From Lachnospiraceae bacterium UBA3821 (lineage in GTDB: Bacteria > Bacillota > Clostridia > Lachnospirales > Lachnospiraceae): a DNA stretch of 43,270 bases. This document shows, one piece after another, positions 37,177-43,270 of the stretch. The DNA is taken from contig DFDT01000110.1 of NCBI GenBank assembly GCA_002368865.1, positions 3,678 to 46,947 on the forward strand, read 5' to 3'. Under the pieces are notes generated by a model that saw nothing but the letters and a program-made list of their open reading frames with translations, did not search any database and was not told where the DNA came from. Position numbers and translations under genes: made by a program. Every line of letters starts with the position of its first letter. Within the stretch, counting starts at the first letter, position 1.

Positions 37177-39816
37177 ATGATGATCGTGGCGCATAATCTT
37201 CTTGCGATGAACGGTAACCGCATGTTGGGGATCAACAGCAAGAAGAAAGCAGGGACAACAGAAAAGCTAAGTTCCGGTTACCGGGTCAACCGGTCCGCGG
37301 ATGATGCGGCAGGACTGGCTATTTCAGAGAAAATGCGCAGGCAGGTCAGGGGCCTCACGCAGGCGTCCCAGAATATTCAGGACGGGGTGAGCTTCTGCCA
37401 GGTGGCGGACGGATATCTGAACGAGGTGCATGACATCCTACATCGCATCACAGAGCTGGCGGTAAAGAGCGAGAACGGCACTAACACGCCGGAAGACCGG
37501 GCATATATGGACGAAGAGGTGCAGGAGCTCAAGAAAGAATTGCAGCGCATTTTCAAGAATGCAGACTTTAATGAGATCAAGATCTGGGATGAACCTTATG
37601 CGCCGGAACCGTCCATAGACCCTACGAGAGAACCGGATATCCAGGTGTTCAACAGCGGGATATCCGGAGGGGAGCCTATATACGGCGGCGTGGAAATCAA
37701 TCATGTCAGACATACCTGGCAGGAGCTGGGGATCGCTGTGTCCGGGGACAGATTTGCGGCGGATCAGACGGTTGAATTTCCCGGAGCCAACAAAGCTGAT
37801 TATACAGGGGAACGGGTTGTCCTGAAGGTGAAGGCGGGAGATCCACTCTCCAATGTGACGCGCAACTATAACTGGGAGGCGAGATCTGACGGCATCTACG
37901 TAAATAATAAGTTTGCATCTACGTGGTTGGATGCAGGGGTCAATCCGACGAACAATAGTGGCAGTGCTTCATTTTCATTTTCTTACAGTAACTTTGATGT
38001 TTCCTTCTCAGTAAAGGATGGCGACAGTCTGGCAGACGTCATTGCGGGTATCAACGGTCAGGTTCTGACCACCGGCTATACATGGGATATGTCTTCCCCC
38101 GGCGTTACGGATACGTCGCAGAAAGCTGTGGATATCACGATCGATCAGACGGTTCCAGTGACGGAGGCAAATAAGAATATCATTGATCTGGATTACCAGA
38201 TCCATGCAGACACGATCGGTGTCAGCATATTGGACAGTAATCATAACACCCACACAGAGATCCAGTGGGGACTCTTCAATGATACCAGCAGGCCAAGTGT
38301 TGGCTCTTATCCGATCAGCGACTGGGGACTGAGCGATATTGACGGACAGGGACAGCACAGCTCAATGGTGACCTTTGATGATGCTGCAACATATACGTAT
38401 ACGGATACAGAACCCAGAGAGCTGAATCTGAGCTTTACTTTCAAGTTGGGAGATGAGGCCAGCAGGGACGCGGTGATCGCCGGCTTGAACGGCGTGACCT
38501 TCTCAAATTATGTGTCTGCGCCGGGAAGCAGCGCACAGCCGACCACAACATTTTCCGTTAATCAGCCCGGGATTTCGGTAACAGCAAACGCATTGAACGG
38601 CAACAATGATCTGAAGCAGGCGTACGGCATGGATCCGACGGATCCGACATCAACCATTGAGGGGAGTATTACCAGAACCTTCTGCCTGGCGGACGATCTG
38701 GATGCAGACGGCGATCATTACGGTTATTTTGTATACAGCGGAAATCTGGGCGGAAATGCCATGCAGGACGTAACCGGACAGAACTTCAAGGTGCCGGCGA
38801 ATCCTGCGGGGACACATACCCTGACGGATACGGTGAATGTCACCACCGCCCTGGGCGATACGATGACATTGCAATACCAGAATGACCTGATGAATCTCAC
38901 ACAGATGACGAGCAGTATCACCTACAGAGCAGATGAGAGCATGGATCCCATCTCTACCGATTCGTCGGATGCTTCCTCCGTGACGATCAGCGCAGCGAAT
39001 GATTATCTGCAGAATAATTTTCAGCTGCAGCGCAGCTTCGGAAGAAATTTCAGCAGTTCCTCGCCCTCGATAGACGGTGCGCTGACCAGAACCTTTGTCC
39101 GGGAATCCGATACAAGGGGGCATTTCGAATACAACGGCACCTTTGGCAGCAGAACGCTGGATACCTTCGTAGGAAATAGCTTTGATCTGCCTGTTGATGA
39201 AAATGCGTTGCCCGTTACGGATTCGGTCGTGGTGAAGTCCGGGAACGATACCGCTATGCAACTGACCTATACCAGCGACCTGAATAACCTGAGTACGGTA
39301 ACTTCAGCTCTGAAGTTCCAGCCCAACGGTCAGGCGACCAGAACATTCTACGCTGAGGAGAATACGCCCAACAATGTGAACGGAGAGGTCAAATACACGG
39401 ATGTCAAACTGATCAGACCCAAAAGGCAGCTGGACATCCAGGCGGGAACCGAGCCCGGTCAGCACATAGAAATAAAATGGGATATCCTGAGCAACGGTAT
39501 CATCGGCATCGGCGGAACAAATGTATTGACACAGCAGTCTGCGGGCGCCGCGATCTGGCAGGTCAAGAACGCTATGAGGATCGTGTCGGAGGAGCGCTCC
39601 GATTTCGGAGCTTATCAGAACCGTCTGGAGCACGCCAAAAAGATAGATGAGAATGTGGCGGAGAACACCACTGCCGCAGAGTCCCGGATCCGCGATGCGG
39701 ACATGGCGAAAGAGATGATGGAGCTGGCTAAACAGAACATTCTGGAGCAGGTATCGCAGTCTGTGCTGTCCCAGGCCAACCAGACGCCCCAGGGCGTACT
39801 GTCACTGTTGCAGTGA
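37177..39816 (+). CDS. hag: Giant flagellin with large duplicated surface domain
   Basis: 879 residues from the ATG at 37177 (alternative ATG at 37180 aligns better with MVVQHN; GGAAGGGA lies 8 or 11 nt upstream). Most flagellins of this group are 270-500 residues. The N-terminal D0/D1 part (~1-140) is canonical: HNLLAMNGNRMLG, KLSSGYRVNRSADDAAGLAISEKMR and LAVKSENGTNTPEDRAYMDEEV. The C-terminal D1/D0 part (~790-879) is also canonical and ends QANQTPQGVLSLLQ. Between lie ~640 residues of beta-rich surface domains with internal repeats: copies starting GSITRTF (~496) and GALTRTF (~635), and an earlier related pair with VIAGINGQ and VIAGLNGV. Intact ends mean it can polymerise; the outside would be unusually thick. 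Function of the extra domains (adhesion, evasion, sheath) is unknown. Confidence 0.92.
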   Translation: MMIVAHNLLAMNGNRMLGINSKKKAGTTEKLSSGYRVNRSADDAAGLAISEKMRRQVRGLTQASQNIQDGVSFCQVADGYLNEVHDILHRITELAVKSENGTNTPEDRAYMDEEVQELKKELQRIFKNADFNEIKIWDEPYAPEPSIDPTREPDIQVFNSGISGGEPIYGGVEINHVRHTWQELGIAVSGDRFAADQTVEFPGANKADYTGERVVLKVKAGDPLSNVTRNYNWEARSDGIYVNNKFASTWLDAGVNPTNNSGSASFSFSYSNFDVSFSVKDGDSLADVIAGINGQVLTTGYTWDMSSPGVTDTSQKAVDITIDQTVPVTEANKNIIDLDYQIHADTIGVSILDSNHNTHTEIQWGLFNDTSRPSVGSYPISDWGLSDIDGQGQHSSMVTFDDAATYTYTDTEPRELNLSFTFKLGDEASRDAVIAGLNGVTFSNYVSAPGSSAQPTTTFSVNQPGISVTANALNGNNDLKQAYGMDPTDPTSTIEGSITRTFCLADDLDADGDHYGYFVYSGNLGGNAMQDVTGQNFKVPANPAGTHTLTDTVNVTTALGDTMTLQYQNDLMNLTQMTSSITYRADESMDPISTDSSDASSVTISAANDYLQNNFQLQRSFGRNFSSSSPSIDGALTRTFVRESDTRGHFEYNGTFGSRTLDTFVGNSFDLPVDENALPVTDSVVVKSGNDTAMQLTYTSDLNNLSTVTSALKFQPNGQATRTFYAEENTPNNVNGEVKYTDVKLIRPKRQLDIQAGTEPGQHIEIKWDILSNGIIGIGGTNVLTQQSAGAAIWQVKNAMRIVSEERSDFGAYQNRLEHAKKIDENVAENTTAAESRIRDADMAKEMMELAKQNILEQVSQSVLSQANQTPQGVLSLLQ

Positions 39817-39856
39817 AGTGCTGAATAAAAATTTACAGAAATTTTCAAAAACCTCT

Positions 39857-39883
39857 TCACTTTTTGTGAAAAATGTCCGATAA
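39857..39883 (+). promoter_or_regulatory. Probable sigma-28 promoter of flaG-fliD-fliS (weak -35)
   Basis: TCCGATAA (39876-39883) is a good -10, but 15 nt upstream the -35 reads TCAC instead of TAAA. It is at the expected place before flaG. Confidence 0.5.
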
Positions 39884-39905
39884 TGAATTAGAAACCAGTT
39901 AGTAG

Positions 39906-39936
39906 AACTGTGCATGAAGGAACGCACAGGTTTTTT
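39906..39936 (+). promoter_or_regulatory. Leader hairpin of flaG with GGA in the loop and a T6 run
   Basis: CTGTGC (39908-39913) pairs with GCACAG (39924-39929); the 10-nt loop contains GGA, and TTTTTT (39931-39936) follows. It can be read as an attenuator-like terminator or as a CsrA site, since a second GGA is in the ribosome binding site CGGAGGTG. Confidence 0.55.
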
Positions 39937-39954
39937 CACACGGAGGTGATCAAT

Positions 39955-40386
39955 ATGGCAATAGAACCATTGGGTAGCGTGATGAGCATACAGGCACAGC
40001 CTGTCAACATCCCCAAACAGCCGGTGCCGGTAGAGAAGCCGACCACATCGGAGGAGACTACCGCACAGGCTCCTGAGAAGATTGACAAGACCACATTGAC
40101 GGTGGATAATTCTCAGGCGAAGGACAAAGGCAATAATAATGCGGCACCGGAGCAGCAGGAACAGCCCTCGGCGGATATGATCAAGAAGGCTGTGGAACAG
40201 ATGCGCAAAAATATGAACAATTCCGAGGCAATCTTCGGAATTCATGAGGGCACGAACAGAGTAACCATTAAAATAGTTGACAAGAAGACCAAGGATGTCA
40301 TCAAGGAGCTTCCGCCCGAGAAGACTCTGGACATGATTGCCAAGGCGTGGGAACTTGCCGGGATTCTTGTGGATGAGAAACGATAA
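39955..40386 (+). CDS. flaG: FlaG family protein
   Basis: 143 residues from the ATG at 39955, which has GGAGGTG 7 nt upstream; frames further upstream run through the leader hairpin. The N-terminal ~75 residues are disordered and rich in Pro/Glu/Gln/Thr. The C-terminal FlaG domain is intact: MIKKAVEQMRKNMN, FGIHEGTNRVTIKIVDKKTKDVIKELPPEKTLDMI. FlaG influences filament length and flagellin turnover; its exact mechanism is unsettled. It is first in the flaG-fliD-fliS-(fliT-like) operon. Confidence 0.93.
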   Translation: MAIEPLGSVMSIQAQPVNIPKQPVPVEKPTTSEETTAQAPEKIDKTTLTVDNSQAKDKGNNNAAPEQQEQPSADMIKKAVEQMRKNMNNSEAIFGIHEGTNRVTIKIVDKKTKDVIKELPPEKTLDMIAKAWELAGILVDEKR

Positions 40387-40402
40387 GGGAGGAGGTTAAA
40401 CT

Positions 40403-41965
40403 ATGGCAATGAGAATGTCCGGAATGATATCCGGTATGGATACCGAGAGTTTAATCTCTCAGTTGGTGGATGCCAGAAAGTCTAAAGTTGATAAAGTTAA
40501 AAAGGCCCAGATCAAGCAGAACTGGAAACAGGACGCCTGGAAGGATCTGAATACGAAGATCAAGAATCTTCAGTCCAAGTATATTAGTAATATGCGTTTT
40601 GCATCGTCCTACAGCAAGAAGACGACGAAGGTTTCCGATTCCAGCAAGGCCAGTGTAATTACCGGCGACGGCGCGGTGAACAGCGTACAGTCTTTGGAAA
40701 TTGAGGAGTTGGCGAAGACTGCCTACCTGACCGGCGGGAAAGTGACGAATTCGAGCGGCGGAGAGGGAAACTATACTGCACTTACTACAATGGCAGATCT
40801 GGGTTTCAGCGGATCCGGCAACATCGAACTGCAAAAGGGCGGTACGACGACGCGGATTGCATTTGACGGTAGTACTTCCATCTCGGATCTCCTGAATGAA
40901 TTTAAGAATCAGGGGCTGAACGCCACTTTTGACGAGAACAACCAGAGATTCTTCATCAGTTCAAAGGATTCCGGTGCGTCAAACGATTTCAAGATCCGGG
41001 CGACGGGAGCCAACAGTTCCAAGGCACTGTCTGCGTTGGGTCTGTTGGATGCGGACGGCGTTGAGGATGCGAAGACAAGGTTTAACGCCGGAACCCTCAT
41101 GAAAGGCAACGCCGCCACCAAGGTGGAAGGCAAAGACGCGAAGATCAAGCTGAACGGGGCGGAATTTACCAATTCCACCAATGTGTTCGAAATCAATGGT
41201 CTGACCATCACTGCACTGGCAAAGACGGAAGCGAACAGCCCAATCACCTTGACCACAGATCGGGATACGGACGGCATCTATGATATGGTGAAGAACTTCT
41301 TAAAGGAGTACAACACCCTGATCAATGAGATGGATAAGCTGTATAATGCGGAGTCTGCCAAGGGATACGAGCCGTTGCTTACCGAGGAAAAGGATGCGAT
41401 GTCCGACTCTGAGGCAGAGGAATATGAGAAGAAGATTAAGAGCGCTCTACTCAAGGGTGACAGCAATCTGTCCAGTATCAGCAGTGCGTTGAAGGAGGCC
41501 ATGTCAAGCGGATTTGACGTGAACGGTACAAAGAGGTATCTCACGGACTTCGGTATCAACACATTGGGATACTTTACGGCGGCCGATAACGAGAAAAATG
41601 CGTATCATATCGACGGCGACCCGGACGATGACAATACCTCAGGTAATGCGGATAAGTTAAAGAGCCTGATTTCCAGCGACCCGGATATGGTCATTTCCTT
41701 CTTTACACAGCTGTCACAGAATATTTATGATAAAATGGCAGATTTGTCCAAGTCTGTAGATGGATACAGAAGTTTTGGAAACTTCTATGACGATAAGAAG
41801 ATGGCTTCGGATTACAAGGACTACACATCCAAAATTTCCGAGCAGGAACAGAAATTAAACGACTACGAGGATAAGTGGTACAAGAAATTCGCCAAGATGG
41901 AATCCGCTATGGCGAAAATGCAGAGCAAGACAAACGCCCTGGCAGGGCTGGTAGGAGGTTCATAA
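40403..41965 (+). CDS. fliD: Flagellar cap protein FliD (HAP2)
   Basis: 520 residues, typical for Firmicute FliD. FliD_N: MSGMISGMDTESLISQLVDARKSKVDKVKKAQIKQNWKQDAW. The middle has the IELQKGGTTTRIAFDG and SISDLLNEFKNQGLNATFDENNQRFFISS strands. FliD_C: YDMVKNFLKEYNTLINEMDKLY and a C-terminal coiled coil ISEQEQKLNDYEDKWYKKFAKMESAMAKMQSKTNAL. It caps the filament and folds incoming flagellin, and can mediate adhesion. GGGAGGAGG lies ~7 nt before the ATG. Its chaperone gene fliS starts one nt after its stop. Confidence 0.95.
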   Translation: MAMRMSGMISGMDTESLISQLVDARKSKVDKVKKAQIKQNWKQDAWKDLNTKIKNLQSKYISNMRFASSYSKKTTKVSDSSKASVITGDGAVNSVQSLEIEELAKTAYLTGGKVTNSSGGEGNYTALTTMADLGFSGSGNIELQKGGTTTRIAFDGSTSISDLLNEFKNQGLNATFDENNQRFFISSKDSGASNDFKIRATGANSSKALSALGLLDADGVEDAKTRFNAGTLMKGNAATKVEGKDAKIKLNGAEFTNSTNVFEINGLTITALAKTEANSPITLTTDRDTDGIYDMVKNFLKEYNTLINEMDKLYNAESAKGYEPLLTEEKDAMSDSEAEEYEKKIKSALLKGDSNLSSISSALKEAMSSGFDVNGTKRYLTDFGINTLGYFTAADNEKNAYHIDGDPDDDNTSGNADKLKSLISSDPDMVISFFTQLSQNIYDKMADLSKSVDGYRSFGNFYDDKKMASDYKDYTSKISEQEQKLNDYEDKWYKKFAKMESAMAKMQSKTNALAGLVGGS

Positions 41966-41966
41966 C

Positions 41967-42353
41967 ATGGCGGTGCAAAATCCCTATGCACAATACACGA
42001 ATAACAAAATAATGACAGCGACTCCCGGGGAGTTAACATTGATGCTCTATGAGGGTGCCATTAAATTCTGCAATATCGGAATTGCTGCCATTGAGGAGGC
42101 GGACATTCAGAAGGCACACACCAATATCATCAAAGTGCAGAAGATTATTGACTATCTGCGCCAGACTTTGGATATGAAGTATCCTGTAGCGAAAGATTTC
42201 GACAATATCTATTCCTACCTGTCCCACCGGTTGGTGGAGGCAAATATCAAGAAGGACAAAGAGATTTTGGAAGAGATCAATACACACCTCAGATCTGTGC
42301 GGGATAACTGGAAAGAAGTCATGCGTGTTGCCAAGGATGGAGGAAACGAGTAG
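41967..42353 (+). CDS. fliS: Flagellar export chaperone FliS
   Basis: 128 residues, the family size. Motifs: NPYAQYTNNKIMTATPGELTLMLYEGAIKFCN and IIKVQKIIDYLRQTLDMKYPVAKDFDNIYSYLSHRLVEANIKKD. FliS binds the C-terminus of flagellin in the cytoplasm, stops premature polymerisation and also contacts FliW. AGGAGG lies in the end of fliD, ~8 nt before the ATG. The stop overlaps the next start (TAGTG). Confidence 0.96.
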   Translation: MAVQNPYAQYTNNKIMTATPGELTLMLYEGAIKFCNIGIAAIEEADIQKAHTNIIKVQKIIDYLRQTLDMKYPVAKDFDNIYSYLSHRLVEANIKKDKEILEEINTHLRSVRDNWKEVMRVAKDGGNE

Positions 42354-42826
42354 TGCAGAATCAGCTTAACATTCTATCTGAAAGCCTGGATCAGAAGATT
42401 CAGGTTCTCAAGCAGATTCAACAGTGTAACGAACGACAGACCGAGGCACTCTCACAAGATACCCTCGATTTGGAGGTATTTGATAAAGAATTCGATCAGA
42501 AAGATGTATTGATCGAAGAAATGGTCAGATTGGATGATGGCTTTGATGTTCTATATGAGAGTCTTGCGCGGGAACTGCAGGATAAGAAAGCAGAATATGC
42601 CGAGCAGATCAGAGAACTTCAGGGGAAGATCGCCGATGTGACAGAACTCAGTGTATCCATACAGGCACAGGAAACCCGGAACAAGAAGCTGGTGGAGGAT
42701 TATTTTACCAGGACCAGAACCAGCATCCGGCAGAACCGTCAGAGCTCCAAGGCTGCCTATGATTATTATAAGAGCATGAGCGGCATGGCCTATTCCACTT
42801 CCCGGATCATGGATGACAAGAAGTAG
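42353..42826 (+). CDS. FliT/FlgN-like helical flagellar protein
   Basis: 157 residues from a GTG at 42353 that shares its G with the fliS TAG stop; TGGAGGA is ~9 nt upstream. Entirely helical with coiled-coil heptads (LNILSESLDQKIQVLKQIQQC, VLYESLARELQDKKAEYAEQIRELQGKI). The position after fliS is where fliT is usually found, and FliT is a chaperone of FliD, but sequence likeness to classical FliT is too weak to name it. The C-terminus (SSKAAYDYYKSMSG) resembles the tail of FlgN-type chaperones. Likely a chaperone for a filament or cap protein; inference from context. Confidence 0.75.
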   Translation: MQNQLNILSESLDQKIQVLKQIQQCNERQTEALSQDTLDLEVFDKEFDQKDVLIEEMVRLDDGFDVLYESLARELQDKKAEYAEQIRELQGKIADVTELSVSIQAQETRNKKLVEDYFTRTRTSIRQNRQSSKAAYDYYKSMSGMAYSTSRIMDDKK

Positions 42827-42874
42827 ACTACCATATCTAGCGGTAAAACATTGGGTTTTAACTGAATTTAGTAC

Positions 42875-42903
42875 TTGAAAACTGAAATAAGAATTGCTAT
42901 AAT
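42875..42903 (+). promoter_or_regulatory. sigma-A promoter upstream of the canonical flagellin
   Basis: TTGAAA (42875-42880), 17 bp, perfect TATAAT (42898-42903). Together with the sigma-28 site ~90 bp downstream it suggests dual control of this flagellin. The gene-free stretch 42827-43140 holds these two promoters and the leader below, nothing else that I can support. Confidence 0.6.
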
Positions 42904-42965
42904 AACACTAAGGACAGAATCACCAAAAACTTTTGAAATTTCCTGAAAAAAATCAGAAAAAACTC

Positions 42966-42992
42966 TAAAGTTTTGAAAATGATGTCCGATAT
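42966..42992 (+). promoter_or_regulatory. sigma-28 promoter of the canonical flagellin
   Basis: TAAA (42966-42969), 15 nt, TCCGATAT (42985-42992), about 150 nt before the start codon. Confidence 0.85.
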
Positions 42993-43098
42993 AATCAATG
43001 TAAGCGACCGGAAGCTCTCCGCACAAGAGTGGATGGTTACTGTAACTTCTGCCGGAAGAATGGCTGGTGCGAACCGTACGGATGGTGGAAAACAAACT

Positions 43099-43133
43099 GG
43101 CTCCAAGGAAGGAGTCTTTCAATTCAAGGAGGA
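43099..43133 (+). promoter_or_regulatory. CsrA-binding-type leader of the canonical flagellin
   Basis: CTCC (43101-43104) pairs with GGAG (43111-43114), extended by G-C and G-U pairs at 43099-43100 with 43115-43116, exposing AAGGAA in the loop. A second GGA pair lies in the ribosome binding site AAGGAGGA (43127-43133). This two-site layout matches the hag leader repressed by CsrA in Bacillus subtilis. Confidence 0.65.
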
Positions 43134-43140
43134 AAATATT

Positions 43141-43270
43141 ATGGTAGTACAACACAACTTAACAGCAATGAATTCCAACAGAATGCTCGGCTTAACAGCA
43201 GCTTCACAGGCGAAGTCCACTGAGAAATTGTCGTCCGGTTACAAGGTAAACCGTGCAGCAGATGATGCAG
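43141..43270 (+). CDS. hag: Flagellin, N-terminal part (3' end outside window)
   Basis: The first 43 codons are present and are a textbook flagellin start: MVVQHNLTAMNSNRMLG, then STEKLSSGYKVNRAADDA. It runs off the right edge, so its length and whether its centre is short or long are unknown. AAGGAGGA lies 7 nt before the ATG. It has both sigma-A-like and sigma-28 promoters and a CsrA-type leader, so it is probably the main filament protein, whereas the giant flagellin upstream may be a minor or conditional one. Confidence 0.95.
   Translation, partial: MVVQHNLTAMNSNRMLGLTAASQAKSTEKLSSGYKVNRAADDA

Noticed and set aside
1..43270. CRISPR array, tRNA/rRNA genes, transposases, prophage or attachment sites
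   Set aside because: No spaced direct repeats, cloverleaf-like sequence, transposase or phage proteins were seen; the only tandem repeat is the coding 15-bp one.

Overview
The window looks like a chromosomal segment of a motile, Gram-positive, anaerobic Firmicute, most likely a flagellated Lachnospiraceae (Clostridia). The reasons are the strong AGGAGG-type ribosome binding sites, the flagellar gene order (flgM-flgN-flgK-flgK-flgL, fliW-csrA, flagellin, flaG-fliD-fliS), the membrane pyrophosphatase, the NusG-domain-II/Gx transporter pair and the clostridial type of Rrf2 regulator. Codon use is fairly uniform and GC is moderate. I see no insertion sequence, prophage, CRISPR array, tRNA or rRNA. 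The species is inferred, not proven.

Layout. (1) 1-2618: the 3' end of an AAA-ATPase/PD-(D/E)XK protein, a small membrane protein, an unknown 273-aa protein and an XRE regulator. (2) 2764-15091: a tightly packed forward run of twelve genes, many overlapping or 0-50 nt apart: zinc-ribbon membrane protein, calcineurin-like phosphoesterase, secreted beta-propeller protein, MFS permease, NusG-II protein, Gx transporter, MATE exporter, HD-GYP phosphodiesterase, hybrid histidine kinase, two-receiver regulator, YqeY-like protein and a small membrane/coiled-coil protein. It ends at a bidirectional terminator. (3) 15179-19442, reverse: a SHOCT-like repeat protein with a VAPTP-repeat linker, an atypical carbamate kinase and aroA. 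(4) 19647-21650, forward: cysK, an Rrf2 (CymR/IscR-type) regulator and an alpha/beta hydrolase, starting from a promoter back-to-back with that of aroA and followed by a perfect 7-3-7 palindrome. (5) 21664-24242, reverse: an EAL-domain protein and a PilZ protein, which form a c-di-GMP pair. (6) 24470-26638: hppA, with a cre-like box and a CRP-like palindrome in its leader. (7) 26602-29833, reverse: two GT-C-like polytopic membrane proteins. (8) 29984-43270: late flagellar genes.

The window is dominated by motility and its control. Five sites fit the sigma-28 (FliA/SigD) consensus TAAA-N15-CCGATA, with one weak -35. They lie ahead of flgM, fliW-csrA, a giant flagellin, flaG-fliD-fliS and a canonical flagellin that runs off the right edge. 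Flagellin-class leaders carry GGA-in-loop hairpins plus a GGA-containing Shine-Dalgarno, which fits CsrA/FliW control. c-di-GMP proteins (HD-GYP, EAL, PilZ) nearby probably set the motile/sessile choice.

Less ordinary items are an approximately 880-residue flagellin with internally duplicated surface domains, two tandem FlgK paralogues, the SHOCT-like repeat protein, an amino-acid kinase with altered carbamate-kinase signatures, and the mixed envelope/signalling run at 2764-14211. All family calls come from reading motifs by eye; no database search was run.
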